Below, piece after piece: positions 16,101 to 24,983 of a stretch of 64,000 bases of DNA (the stretch's first letter is position 1; each line of letters opens with the position of its first letter). A program made the translations under genes and the position numbers. The notes under the pieces are model-generated. The model was not told the DNA's origin. It made no database searches and saw nothing but the letters and a program-made list of their open reading frames with translations. Source of the DNA: Psychroserpens luteolus (GTDB lineage: Bacteria; Bacteroidota; Bacteroidia; Flavobacteriales; Flavobacteriaceae); contig NZ_JAHVXI010000002.1 in the NCBI RefSeq assembly GCF_021032705.1, positions 248,001 to 312,000 on the forward strand. Reading direction: 5' to 3'.

Positions 16101-17725
16101 GTATTCCATTGATAAGATGTTCCGCCTGATGCTGTTAAGGTTACAGCTGTACCTTCACATGTTTCTACATCATTACCAGCATTTGCTGTTGGAATGTTAT
16201 TTACGGTAATTGTAATATCGGCTTGAGTCGTACTTCCATCAGAATGCGAACCAGTAACAGTATAAGTTGTCGTTTCGGTTGGAGTAACTGTAATACTTGC
16301 CGCAGTCTCACCGTTAACGCTCCATGTATATGAATCTGCTCCAGATGCCGTTAATATAACATCTTCACCTTCACATATAGTATCGTTATTTGCACTAACT
16401 GTCACTTGACTACCTTGAACATCTAAAGTCATTCCATTTAAGTAGTATTCAAGATTTGTATAACCATCTGGCTGTACAATATTTCTATCTGATGCATTAT
16501 TTGGATTTAATCCATTGTTGTTTTCCCAAAAATCTGGCATTCCGTCATTATCACTATCAGAAGGCGCTGTACCTCCTTGAATTGTAGGGTAAGCACCAGA
16601 AGTTGCCAATCCACCATTACCATTGGTATATTGATTAATTAATCTGGTATCTACATCATCTCTTGCAGGGAAACTTGCACCTACGTTATCTAACAATTCC
16701 GATTCTAATTGATCTGCAGGTATTGCTTGAATACCAGATGAGGCATAAGGTGTAGATTGAAGATAAGAAGATAGTGCTGAATTATTTAGCGACGTACCTT
16801 GTGCTAATATATTTCCGCTTATATAAGCATAAGTTTGCGATGTCTGACCAGCTCCTGCAGTTGTTCCTTCTACAACAGCACCACCATTAATAGTTGTTTG
16901 ACTTGATTTTTTGTACTTGTTGTTAAGTACTGTAAATTTTGCTCCCATACTTGGTACAGTTGCATAACGGAATCCATATATCAAATTATTGATTAATTCA
17001 AAATCAAATGTATTAGGTATTGGATATCCTTTTCTTGTATTTCTTTCACTGTTGTGAGCGTATAAATTTCTGTAGTATGTTAAATTGGTTGTTCTCTCAG
17101 CAGCTAATGACCCATAACCACACTCTGCCATGATTGAGTTTTGAATAGTAACATTGGTTACACTACCATTTGGTAACGCTCTAATATCAAAATTCTCATC
17201 TGAAGCCCAACTCAAAGAACAATGATCTATAATTAAGTCTTCATGATGTTGGCCACTCCAGGCTGTAATGTTTAATGCATCTGCTCCGTTAGGTGCTGAT
17301 GGTCCTGGTCTAAATCTAATATATCTAATGATTGCATTTGATGCTTCGATTTCTACCATTCCTCCTCTAATCAAAATTCCATCACCAGGAGCTGTTTGTC
17401 CAGCTAAGGTAAAATTACCATTAGTGACATATATGTTACTCGTAAGATTGATAGTACCACCTACTTCGAAAACAATAGTTCTTGGTCCAGACGCTAGCAA
17501 GGCGTTTCTTAAACTTCCTGGTCCCGTATTGTTTAAATTTGTGACTTTAATCACTGCACCACCTCGTCCACCAGATGCATATTTACCAAAACCTTCTGCA
17601 GTTGGAAATGCTTTAGTTTGGGCAAAACTATTAAAAGAGAGGATAAAAAGTAGTGTTGTAAATAGGCTATAAAAATGTTTTGTTGAGATTCCATAGGAAT
17701 CCCATTTAAAAGTTGGGGATATCAT
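13127..17725 (-). CDS. Secreted PL1-type pectate lyase with 14 Ig-like modules and T9SS sorting domain
   Basis: 1532 residues. An N-terminal signal peptide ends around 'SFNSFAQ'. Residues about 38-400 are a PL1-type pectate lyase parallel beta helix ('AFPTAEGFGKYASGGRGG', 'IIDHCSLSWASDENFDI', 'YYRNLYAHNSERN'), expected to cleave pectin-like polyuronides. A calcium-binding 'DSDNDGMPDFWE' segment follows (about residue 390). Then come 14 modules of about 71 residues (roughly 13420-16410), each with [VA]xAGxD...LTASG..YLW.TG.TT.SI.V.P..T..Y.V. The last about 80 residues are a type A T9SS C-terminal sorting domain ('GKVLYNETF', 'YARGIYIVKLIY'). Substrate is inferred from family only. Two blocks of three modules are nearly identical (see repeat 14330-15607). 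Confidence 0.9.
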   Translation of the reverse strand: MISPTFKWDSYGISTKHFYSLFTTLLFILSFNSFAQTKAFPTAEGFGKYASGGRGGAVIKVTNLNNTGPGSLRNALLASGPRTIVFEVGGTINLTSNIYVTNGNFTLAGQTAPGDGILIRGGMVEIEASNAIIRYIRFRPGPSAPNGADALNITAWSGQHHEDLIIDHCSLSWASDENFDIRALPNGSVTNVTIQNSIMAECGYGSLAAERTTNLTYYRNLYAHNSERNTRKGYPIPNTFDFELINNLIYGFRYATVPSMGAKFTVLNNKYKKSSQTTINGGAVVEGTTAGAGQTSQTYAYISGNILAQGTSLNNSALSSYLQSTPYASSGIQAIPADQLESELLDNVGASFPARDDVDTRLINQYTNGNGGLATSGAYPTIQGGTAPSDSDNDGMPDFWENNNGLNPNNASDRNIVQPDGYTNLEYYLNGMTLDVQGSQVTVSANNDTICEGEDVILTASGADSYTWSVNGETAASITVTPTETTTYTVTGSHSDGSTTQADITITVNNIPTANAGNDVETCEGTAVTLTASGGTSYQWNTGATSASITVNPNVTTTYSVEVTQNGCSSTDTVVVTVNQVPNVDAGTDETIFMGESVTLTATGADSYLWSTGETTQSITVTPTSDTSYSVTGTTNTCESTDTVTVFLQDDSVDANAGNDMEICNGESVTLTATGGTTYLWNTGATTASIVVSPTTTTTYTVTAYSASGNNTSDDSVIVTVNEIPVANAGNDTTICFGNTTTLTASGGTSYLWNTGATTSSITVSPTATTTYSVEVFENNCSSTDEVIVTVNPLPNVDAGNNVTINEGETTTLTATGADTYLWETGETTSSIDVTPNITTTYTVTGYSNGCEASASVTVSVQSETVTANAGNDIEICNGETTTLTASGGATYLWNTGETTASINVSPNTTTVYTITAFNNAGTISDDDSVIVTVNDLPVANAGNDTAICFGNATTLTASGGTSYLWNTGATTSSITVSPTATTTYSVEVFENNCSSTDEVIVTVNPLPNVDAGNNVTINEGETTTLTATGADTYLWETGETTSSIDVTPNITTTYTVTGYSNGCEASASVTVSVQSETVTANAGNDIEICNGETTTLTASGGATYLWNTGETTASINVSPNTTTVYTVTAYNVNQTASDDDSVTVTVNELPNTNAGNDSTIVEGESTTLTASGAETYVWSTGETTSSISVAPIVTTTYSVTGFSNGCEFTDDVIVTVEPFEFIASAGADQSICQGYETTLTASEGDSYLWSTGETTQSITVNPANTQTYTVTVFIGNYSDEADVMVSVSPNPNVVISNGDDVTILEGEFITLSASGANSYLWNNGATQPNIAVSPTVTTTYEVTGFINNCEDTKAVVVNVVETVEAFAGEDLTICSEETVTLTASGGDEYLWSTGETTQSIEVSPTEDTEYSVLVYNVLDSDEATVMVFVEECNTTIEIPGESDDFEFIVFQDPINDILKVKIDGLNSVNATGILLYDLSGKVLYNETFNASELQNQSQMTRGINTSSYARGIYIVKLIYDDTSLTKKVPIR
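14330..15607 (-). repeat. Two tandem 639-bp near-identical repeats inside the lyase gene
   Basis: About 14330-14968 and 14969-15607 match at an offset of exactly 639 bases (213 codons, three Ig-like modules), with long stretches identical at the DNA level, silent sites included. The preceding module triplet (3' of 15607 on the plus strand) shows the same A-B-C module order but is diverged. This is a recent tandem duplication or gene conversion on top of an older triplet repeat. Limits are approximate. Confidence 0.85.
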
Positions 17726-18109
17726 TTGCTATTAATTTTGGGGCTTAATTGCTAGAGCAATCTATAATTTTTTTTGAGTACAACCGTTTAAAGTATTAAT
17801 TTTTCGTTAAAAAGCTTTTCAAAGTAAATATTTACTTACAACAAACAGAAAATTCCTATAATATGTATGTTTTGTTAGATGAAATGCAATTTTTATTTTT
17901 ATATACGGTCAAATAGCAAATAAAAGATGTTCGATTATGAAACTTTAACGTTTGTAGGAACTTACTTCCCTATATTTGTCAGATTTACTTACAAATGAAA
18001 TATCAAGTCATCCAAAAAAAAAGCATAACATCGTTTGATTGATTCCTTTATATAATTTATTTGTACTATTGCCCTATACCAAATCATACTAGATCATAAA
18101 TTTTTTCCT
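17726..18109. promoter_or_regulatory. 384-base intergenic region with promoter candidates for the polysaccharide locus
   Basis: No gene seen here. Plus strand: TTTG (17951-17954)-N16-TATATTTG (17971-17978), a perfect -7 box that would give a 5' UTR of about 125 bases; and TTTG (18034-18037)-N18-TTTATTTG (18056-18063), one mismatch, giving about 40 bases. Both would drive the locus starting at 18110. No clear promoter for the divergent lyase gene was found on the minus strand. Confidence 0.4.
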
Positions 18110-19447
18110 TTGCAACCAAAATTTAATTTAAAGACAGCTCTACACAAACTATTAGGTAATGCTACCATAGTTAATGTTCTAGTTGCTGGTTTTTCAACAT
18201 TTCTTGTCTCAGGAATGGGATTCTTTAAAGAAATGGTTATTGCAGATAGATTTGGTTTATCTGAACTCATAGATACATTCTTAATTGCTGTACTAGTCCC
18301 AGCTTTTATTAGCGGAGTCTTTTTAGGGTCTTTTCACAGTGTATTTATTCCAAATTATGTTAGTGAATTAAAAACTGGTAAACGTATTGGTGCTTTTCAA
18401 AGCACCAGTTTTATAGTCACTATTGGTGTTGCTCTGGTATTTTTAATCATTGCATTTTTATTTACAGACGTCTATCTTGAAACACTATATAAAGGTCACA
18501 CCGAAAACTACTATACACTTGTAAAAACACAATTCTATTATGTAGCGCCTTGTATTTTATTTTGGGGCTTTACCTCAGTAATTAATGGACTACTTACTAT
18601 TGACAACGAGTTTAGATACTCATCGATGAGTGCTATATTTACACCTATCTCGATTATAGTTTGTGTCGTATTCTTTAGAGAAGAGCTTAATACATTGGTA
18701 TTAGCCATTGGAACTTTAATGGGTAGTGTTCTCGGATTTTTATTTGTGTTATCTATAGCACTTAAAAGAGGCGTTATCTTTTTGAATCGTCCAGATTTTA
18801 AATCTGAAAACATAAAAACATTATTCGGACAACTACCTGCAAAACTATCGGCTAGTTTATTAAGTGGTGTAAATCCTCTAATTGATCAGTACTTTTCGGC
18901 TCAACTTATTGTTGGATCTATTGCTGCTCTCAATTATGGAATAAAAATCCCTGCCTTTACGATAAGTATTGTTGGTATCGCCATTGGTAATGTGCTTCTG
19001 CCCTATTTTTCGAAAAATGCTGTCGACAATAAGATAGAAACGTTTAAAAAGCTAAAAAAGATTTTAAGATTTGTAATTATTGGCAGTAGTACCGTAATGG
19101 TTATAGTCATTCTTCTATCCAAGCCTATTATTACACTAATATTTGAAGGTAATGCTTTTGAAAGTGACGATACCGTTATTGTTTCTCGAATTCAACAAAT
19201 GTATTTACTTCAAATCCCATCATATATTGCTGGTCTTATTATGGTGAAGTTTTTAACCTCTATTAATAAGAATAATTTTATGGTTTTAACATCCATAATA
19301 AATCTAATTTTTAATATTGTACTTAACTATATTCTTATTAAAAGTATGGGCGTATATGGATTAGCACTTGCAACTTCTATAGTTGCCACAATTAATGGTA
19401 TCATTTTATATGCCTACATCAATCATCTAGATAAAAAGAATGTTTAG
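18110..19447 (+). CDS. MurJ/MviN-type lipid-linked oligosaccharide flippase
   Basis: 445 residues, about 12-14 hydrophobic segments. The N-terminal stretch 'GMGFFKEMVIADRFGLSELI' followed by 'VLVPAFISGVFLGSFHSVFIP' matches the MurJ/MviN signature (R-E-x-xIA-x-x-F-G ... P). As first gene of a polysaccharide operon it probably flips the lipid-linked repeat unit (Wzx role) and is not the housekeeping MurJ, which would be elsewhere. The start is a TTG at 18110; no ATG occurs before about residue 35, within the first membrane segment. The end overlaps the next gene by 8 bases. Confidence 0.8.
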   Translation: MQPKFNLKTALHKLLGNATIVNVLVAGFSTFLVSGMGFFKEMVIADRFGLSELIDTFLIAVLVPAFISGVFLGSFHSVFIPNYVSELKTGKRIGAFQSTSFIVTIGVALVFLIIAFLFTDVYLETLYKGHTENYYTLVKTQFYYVAPCILFWGFTSVINGLLTIDNEFRYSSMSAIFTPISIIVCVVFFREELNTLVLAIGTLMGSVLGFLFVLSIALKRGVIFLNRPDFKSENIKTLFGQLPAKLSASLLSGVNPLIDQYFSAQLIVGSIAALNYGIKIPAFTISIVGIAIGNVLLPYFSKNAVDNKIETFKKLKKILRFVIIGSSTVMVIVILLSKPIITLIFEGNAFESDDTVIVSRIQQMYLLQIPSYIAGLIMVKFLTSINKNNFMVLTSIINLIFNIVLNYILIKSMGVYGLALATSIVATINGIILYAYINHLDKKNV

Positions 19448-20321
19448 TATTATTACACCTACATATAATAGAGCACATACACTAAACAGAGTCTATGACT
19501 CTCTTAAAAATCAAGATTTCAAAGATTTTTATTGGATTATTATTGATGATTGTAGTACAGATAATACTCAAGAATTAGTGCATCAATGGATGAGTTCTGG
19601 TGACATAAACATTACATATCACAAGCTAAACAAGAATCAAGGTAAATCTGCCGCAGTGAATTTTGGATTAGAATATTGTAACCAGCCCTACACCATTATT
19701 GCAGATAGTGACGATTCGTTTAGTGAGAATACACTATCTGATCTAAAACAACTATGGGAATCAATTAGCGGCAATGAAAATAAAGTGGCCTCAATTTGGA
19801 CATTAACTAAGAATGAAAACGGAACTATAGTTGGAGACAAATTCCCTCAAGACTACTGGCAAGTTAACTTTAAAGAACGCGTATTAAATCATCATATTGA
19901 TGGTGAAAAATGGGCCTGTTGGAGAACTTCTATTCTATCAAAGCAAAAAATGTATACTAGTGACAAATGTCATATTCAGGAGAGTCATACCTGGAATACA
20001 ATAAATAAGAATTTTGATTTTTTATGTGTGAATATAGCTCACAGATGTTATTTTAGCTCTGAAGACGGTTTAATTGCGTCTAAAAAATCAAAAAAAGATC
20101 TAGCTATGGTTTACTATTATGGTGGATATTATGGTCTAAAAGATGTTTCAGTATCTGAAATCCTAAAGCACAAATACTATCGTAATTTAGCATTTGATTA
20201 CTTTAAATCAAGGGTCTTGTTCTCTGATAAAAATTTAAAGCTTGACAGCTTGAAATCTATAGCAAGCGGTTTCATATTTTTGACACGCCTTCCTAAACGT
20301 ATAGTGAAAAAGCTTATATGA
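19440..20321 (+). CDS. Family 2 glycosyltransferase
   Basis: 293 residues with a GT-A fold: 'FSIITPTYNRAHTLNRVYDS' at the N-terminus, 'IIDDCSTDNT' for nucleotide binding, and 'IIADSDDSF' as the DxD-like metal/sugar-nucleotide site at about residue 97. Inverting GT2 enzymes of this type add a sugar from a nucleotide donor to the lipid-linked glycan on the cytoplasmic face. No membrane segment except perhaps a basic amphipathic C-terminus ('RLPKRIVKKLI'). Overlaps both neighbours by a few bases, so it is translationally coupled. Confidence 0.88.
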   Translation: MFSIITPTYNRAHTLNRVYDSLKNQDFKDFYWIIIDDCSTDNTQELVHQWMSSGDINITYHKLNKNQGKSAAVNFGLEYCNQPYTIIADSDDSFSENTLSDLKQLWESISGNENKVASIWTLTKNENGTIVGDKFPQDYWQVNFKERVLNHHIDGEKWACWRTSILSKQKMYTSDKCHIQESHTWNTINKNFDFLCVNIAHRCYFSSEDGLIASKKSKKDLAMVYYYGGYYGLKDVSVSEILKHKYYRNLAFDYFKSRVLFSDKNLKLDSLKSIASGFIFLTRLPKRIVKKLI

Positions 20322-21442
20322 AGTTACTACGATACATTATACTTATGCTTTTACTGTGGGAGATTTCAAGTTTCTCACTTGAGGTCTTTGGCGAAACTGC
20401 TGGAAGCTATACCAGTCACCTTGCCAACATCTTACTTATTGGTTATTATTTCCTTAGTAAGAAACGAAAATTACTATTCCCTTTTCTCATCTTAGGGCTT
20501 TTATATTTCATGATCTCTGGCTTGGTCGAAGTTCCTGATGCTAAGGCTTTTATTAATGAATTTATTAAATACCTTATCTTAATCGTTGGTGGTGCTGAAG
20601 TCGCCCGAGATACAAGCTTAAAAGATTTGTGCTTTATTCTCCTAATTGGATCCCTAAGTATATTGGTGCATTCGCTTTTCTTTGTTGATGGCTATGGAAG
20701 GTATAGCGGCTTTTATTTAGATCCGAATGCTGCAGCTTTTGTAAGTTTAATAGGTTACTGCCTAACTTATAAACTTCAAAATAGACAGATCCGATTAATT
20801 TTATTATTTGCTTTTACCTTTACAGGTGTTATCACTTTTTCGAGGTTTTTCTTAATAATGTGGTTGTTTATAAGCATTCTCGCCGTATTTTCAAATCGGA
20901 AAAATGCACAAGGTCTCTTTATTGGTTTTGGAGCATTGGTGCTTCTTGTTAGCGTTGCTGCTATTCTTCAAGTAAACACAGCTCGTTTTTCAATTATAGA
21001 AAGTTTATTCGAAAGTGAAATTCAAACCACCGCATTTACCGAAGACTCTAGAACAAAACAATGGACGTCCTATCTCGATGATATATATGATAATCCAATA
21101 TTTGGAAATGGATATAAGAGTTTTATGGGATCTTCCGGAAGGCAAGGTGTGCACAACACCTACTTGATGGTGATAGGTGAATCTGGTGTTGTTCCATTTT
21201 TATTGCTCATTGCGATTTATGTGTCTATGTTTTTTAAAAGTTTACCTTTTTTTAAATCTGAGATACATCTTACTTTAATGGCAATCTCTTTAGTGGGAAT
21301 GCTCATGGTAATTCATAATTATTTTTCAAACGATTTCTTAATCTTTATTTCAATGTGGTTACTTATTAAATTAGGTACTTCAACCCAAACCATAATGAAT
21401 GAAGAAGCAGATACTGATACGCCATTAATAAGACCACTATAA
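20318..21442 (+). CDS. O-antigen polymerase/ligase-like membrane protein (Wzy/WaaL type)
   Basis: 374 residues with about 10 membrane segments. Features of the O-antigen ligase/polymerase family are visible: the periplasmic-loop segment 'RYSGFYLDPNAAAFVSLIGY' and the later 'NPIFGNGYKSFMGSSGRQG.HNTYL' loop, where a conserved Arg and His act in glycan transfer. In a Wzx/Wza/Wzc locus the natural role is polymerisation of repeat units at the periplasmic face (Wzy). Whether it polymerises or ligates to lipid A cannot be told. Two bases separate it from the MBOAT gene. Confidence 0.8.
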   Translation: MKLLRYIILMLLLWEISSFSLEVFGETAGSYTSHLANILLIGYYFLSKKRKLLFPFLILGLLYFMISGLVEVPDAKAFINEFIKYLILIVGGAEVARDTSLKDLCFILLIGSLSILVHSLFFVDGYGRYSGFYLDPNAAAFVSLIGYCLTYKLQNRQIRLILLFAFTFTGVITFSRFFLIMWLFISILAVFSNRKNAQGLFIGFGALVLLVSVAAILQVNTARFSIIESLFESEIQTTAFTEDSRTKQWTSYLDDIYDNPIFGNGYKSFMGSSGRQGVHNTYLMVIGESGVVPFLLLIAIYVSMFFKSLPFFKSEIHLTLMAISLVGMLMVIHNYFSNDFLIFISMWLLIKLGTSTQTIMNEEADTDTPLIRPL

Positions 21443-21443
21443 A

Positions 21444-22853
21444 ATGCTGTTCAACTCCATTGAATTTTTAATATTTTTCCCAGTAGTCTTTGCGATTTAT
21501 TGGATGCTAAAGAAGAGTGTTTCTAAACAAAACATATTGCTGTTAATTTCTAGCTACGTGTTCTACGGATGGTGGGATTGGAGATTTCTTTCTCTTATTG
21601 TATATAGCTCTTTTATCGATTATTTAACAGGATTAAAAATTGAAAATTCTCCAACAAAGACACTTAAGAAGAGATGGTTATTAGTAAGTCTTATCTCTAA
21701 TTTAGGGCTATTGGCTGTCTTCAAGTATTATAACTTTTTTGCAGATTCATTTGCGCAATCTATGGCAAGTTTAGGATGGCAAGTTGATGATCTCACCCTA
21801 AACATCATATTACCTGTAGGTATTAGCTTTTATACCTTTCAAACATTGAGCTATACTATTGATATCTATAGAGATAAATTAAAACCTACTAAAGACATTG
21901 TAGTCTTTTTTACATATGTAAGCTTATTTCCACAACTCGTTGCAGGACCAATTGAACGTGCTTCTAATTTAATACCACAGATAAAAAACAAACGCATATT
22001 TAAAGCATCTCAGTTTAATGATGGCATTTTTCAAATTATTGTTGGGTTGTTTAGAAAAATAGTGATTGCAGATAACCTAGCTATTTATGTAGACACAGTA
22101 TATGAAAATCCAGACCTACACAACGGGTCTTCATTGCTAATTGCAACGCTATTTTATGCATTTCAAATTTATTACGATTTTTCTGGGTATTCAGATATTG
22201 CTATTGGTAGTGCTAAACTCTTAGGGTTTAATTTTAACCAAAATTTTAATTTCCCTTACTTCTCTAAATCAATTACAGAATTCTGGAGACGTTGGCATAT
22301 ATCATTATCATCATGGCTTAAAGATTATCTTTATATCTCTTTAGGCGGAAATAGAAAAGGTATTAAGATCACGTATCGAAATCTATTGATAACCATGCTA
22401 CTCGGAGGATTATGGCATGGAAGTTCTTGGAATTTTGTGATTTGGGGAGCCATACATGGGATAGCACTAGCTATAGAAAAATTTACGTTTTCAAAACTGA
22501 ACATTAAAAACTTTAATGCCTTAGGAAGCCTGTGGACTTTTACTGTGGTGCTCTTATCATGGGTGTTTTTTAGAGCACAAGACTTATCGTCTTCAATGTT
22601 GATCATCAAACGTATCTTGAGTTTCGATTTTGGAGCGCCTTTCATAGGAAATATGAATACGGTTATTATTGCTATTCTCATGCTGTTTTTAGGACTAAGT
22701 TTTGATGTGTTTATTTTCAGAAAGAAAGTAGCATTAGAATATTATGGAAGCTCACTTAAAACTGGATCTCTAGCCGTTTTTGTATCTATTGTTATAATGA
22801 TTATCACTTTATTTTACTCAACGTCTAATAATTTTATTTACTTTCAATTTTAA
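21444..22853 (+). CDS. MBOAT-family O-acyltransferase (AlgI-like)
   Basis: 469 residues, polytopic. The MBOAT signature is clear: 'YYDFSGYSDIAIG', 'FPYFSKSITEFWRRWHISLS', 'SLGGNRKG', and the catalytic His in 'GGLWHGSSWNFVIWGAIHG' (about residue 318-336). AlgI-type proteins pass an acyl (usually acetyl) group across the inner membrane to a periplasmic partner that O-acylates the glycan. The next gene encodes an SGNH-like protein which would be that partner. So the polysaccharide of this locus is probably O-acylated. Confidence 0.93.
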   Translation: MLFNSIEFLIFFPVVFAIYWMLKKSVSKQNILLLISSYVFYGWWDWRFLSLIVYSSFIDYLTGLKIENSPTKTLKKRWLLVSLISNLGLLAVFKYYNFFADSFAQSMASLGWQVDDLTLNIILPVGISFYTFQTLSYTIDIYRDKLKPTKDIVVFFTYVSLFPQLVAGPIERASNLIPQIKNKRIFKASQFNDGIFQIIVGLFRKIVIADNLAIYVDTVYENPDLHNGSSLLIATLFYAFQIYYDFSGYSDIAIGSAKLLGFNFNQNFNFPYFSKSITEFWRRWHISLSSWLKDYLYISLGGNRKGIKITYRNLLITMLLGGLWHGSSWNFVIWGAIHGIALAIEKFTFSKLNIKNFNALGSLWTFTVVLLSWVFFRAQDLSSSMLIIKRILSFDFGAPFIGNMNTVIIAILMLFLGLSFDVFIFRKKVALEYYGSSLKTGSLAVFVSIVIMIITLFYSTSNNFIYFQF

Positions 22854-22868
22854 AAGCATGATAAACCA

Positions 22869-23798
22869 ATGAAATCAGCACTAAAACTTGTTCTAATTAT
22901 TTTACTCCTTACCTATGGTATAGACAAGGTCGTCTATGTGGTATTGAATACAATTAGCGACAAGGTAATGTCTGGACAATCCATTGGAAAATTGAATCAG
23001 TTCATGACCGTTAAGGACTCTATAGATCTTATTGCCTTTGGAACGTCGAGATCAAACCATCATATAGATGTAAAAAAATTGAAGCCCGCAAGTTATAATG
23101 TGGGCATGGATGGTAGTGCTATAGCCTATGCGGCAACGTTAATTCAGTTATTGCCAAAAGACAAAGCTCAAGTGATCGTTTTTAATATCGACCCAAACAA
23201 AGTTTTTGTAGATGACTACGATGCTTCAGATATTAAAGGGCTAATTACAAAGTACAACCGTAATCCAACTATAAAAGAAGCGATCTCAGACGCAAGCCAA
23301 GATAATAGTCTTCAACACTTCTTGTGGTCATTAGATTATAATAGTAAAGCCTTAGGTATTGTAAAAAATTATATATCACCAAAGTATGATCATAAATTGT
23401 ATTACGGATTTGACCCTTTACACATTACAGATGCTCAAACAGAATTATTTAAGAAGTCGCTGCTAAAAAAATCCAATTACAATTGTGATGCCGCTAAAAA
23501 AATAAACCCTACAGTTTGGAAGTACCTTAACCAAATAAATGATTTTTGTAAAGCCAACAACAAGACTTTAGTTATGCTTACCACACCAACATATGCTCCT
23601 GAATGTAAAGTTCAGTACACAACCTTAGAAACCGAATTAAAAACTATAGGTGTTGCTTATAAAGACTATTCTGGGTTCTTTTTAGAACAAAATGACTTGA
23701 GCTATTGGAGAGATAAAACACACATGTCGTCTAAAGGAGCCGACATTTTCACTGAATTTCTGAGAAAAAAATTACAAAAAGACAGTATTATTAATTAG
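22869..23798 (+). CDS. SGNH-like periplasmic acyltransferase partner of MBOAT
   Basis: 309 residues with an N-terminal membrane anchor ('LKLVLIILLLTYGIDKVVYVVL'). SGNH-type blocks are visible: block I Ser in 'AFGTSRSNHHI' (about residue 59), a Gly block in 'YNVGMDGSAI', and a terminal block 'WRDKTHMSSKGADIF' with the D-x-x-H pair. Such proteins (compare DltD and AlgJ/AlgX) take the acyl group exported by an MBOAT protein and attach it to polymer. The gene starts 15 bases after the MBOAT gene. Similarity is at motif level only, so the family name is less certain than the pairing. Confidence 0.65.
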   Translation: MKSALKLVLIILLLTYGIDKVVYVVLNTISDKVMSGQSIGKLNQFMTVKDSIDLIAFGTSRSNHHIDVKKLKPASYNVGMDGSAIAYAATLIQLLPKDKAQVIVFNIDPNKVFVDDYDASDIKGLITKYNRNPTIKEAISDASQDNSLQHFLWSLDYNSKALGIVKNYISPKYDHKLYYGFDPLHITDAQTELFKKSLLKKSNYNCDAAKKINPTVWKYLNQINDFCKANNKTLVMLTTPTYAPECKVQYTTLETELKTIGVAYKDYSGFFLEQNDLSYWRDKTHMSSKGADIFTEFLRKKLQKDSIIN

Positions 23799-23813
23799 AA
23801 CAATAACAAGTTA

Positions 23814-24866
23814 GTGACAATCATTCATATATCAAGTAGCCTAGGTGGTGGTGGTGCCGAACAAATGGTCCTCCAATTAGCGAAGTGTTCAAATGCTCAC
23901 TTCAAAACAGTGGTCATTTCGATTTCTGATGACAATACACTCGAACCTAAATTTCAAGAGCATAATATTGAATATCACTTTTTGAATATTACCTCTTTCA
24001 AAAATTCAAGTTTAAAAAAAGGAATTAGCAAACTTCATACAATTATCAAAGATCTTGATGCCGTTGTATTTCACTGTCATCAATACCATAGCGCTATTCT
24101 TGCTACGCTCTACAATACATTTTACACAAAAAAACCTATTGTATTTACCTTACATTCTAGTACCATTGAAATATATAGAAGAAAACTAATTCTTTTTGCA
24201 ACTAAAGCCTTCCGAAGAAAAGATATTGTATTTAGTTCTAATGCTAAACAATGGTATTTAAAAAATAGCGCTATTATTCCTAATGGCGTAGATTTTGACG
24301 AACTTGCTATGGTTTCCTCAAGAGAAATAGATCCAAATCAAATATTTAAGTTTCTATATCTCGGAAGATTGAGTGATGAAAAGAATCCGCTCTATATGAT
24401 TAGTGCAGCAAAGAAGTTAATTGATAACGGGCTCACAAATTTTAGTTTTGATGTTGTAGGTGAAGGACGCCTGAAAGACGAATTAGTTGCCAATATAAGG
24501 ACTGAGAGTCTAGAAAAACATTTTAATCTTTTAGGGTTTAAAAGTAATATTAAGCCTTATTTACAATCGGCAAACAGCTTGATATTACCTTCTAATTGGG
24601 AAGGTATGCCAATGGTAATTATTGAAGCTGCAGCCGCTAAATTACCTATCATCTCCACTCCTGTTGGTAGTATTCCTGATTTTCTTAATAATGATAATGC
24701 CTATGTATCTGGCTTAGATGAATTTCATAATGCTATGATTGACTGCATTAAAAACTATGAGCAAGCCTTACAAAAAGCCGAGTTATTATATACCGAACTA
24801 AGATCAAGTTATGATATAGATGCCGTTTACAAAGCGCATTTAAACATATATAAATCAGTACTCTAG
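23814..24866 (+). CDS. Family 4 glycosyltransferase
   Basis: 350 residues, GT-B fold. N-terminal 'HISSSLGGGGAEQMVLQLAK' is the usual acceptor-side Gly-rich loop; the C-terminal donor domain starts around 'FKFLYLGRLSDEKNP' and carries the E-x7-E motif 'EGMPMVIIEAAAAKLPI' with both Glu present. Retaining enzyme acting on lipid-linked glycan in the cytoplasm. The start is a GTG at 23814; the following residues 'MTIIHISSS' fit the family. Last gene before a short gap with a new promoter. Confidence 0.9.
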   Translation: MTIIHISSSLGGGGAEQMVLQLAKCSNAHFKTVVISISDDNTLEPKFQEHNIEYHFLNITSFKNSSLKKGISKLHTIIKDLDAVVFHCHQYHSAILATLYNTFYTKKPIVFTLHSSTIEIYRRKLILFATKAFRRKDIVFSSNAKQWYLKNSAIIPNGVDFDELAMVSSREIDPNQIFKFLYLGRLSDEKNPLYMISAAKKLIDNGLTNFSFDVVGEGRLKDELVANIRTESLEKHFNLLGFKSNIKPYLQSANSLILPSNWEGMPMVIIEAAAAKLPIISTPVGSIPDFLNNDNAYVSGLDEFHNAMIDCIKNYEQALQKAELLYTELRSSYDIDAVYKAHLNIYKSVL

Positions 24867-24938
24867 AAAATAGGTTTTCATTTCGTAGTCTAAAACGACA
24901 TTTAATAGTCTTTTTTAAGTAGAAGTGGATTTAATATC

Positions 24939-24946
24939 TATTTTTG
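24939..24946 (+). promoter_or_regulatory. Predicted -7 box TATTTTTG before asnB
   Basis: Perfect TAnnTTTG match 38 bases upstream of the asnB ATG in the 117-base gap 24867-24983, the only gap of note in the 18-32 kb run. It suggests an internal promoter for the asnB-to-ATP-grasp part of the locus. Confidence 0.4.
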
Positions 24947-24983
24947 TTCAGAACATAAAACACCCAAAAACAAGCATAAATTT

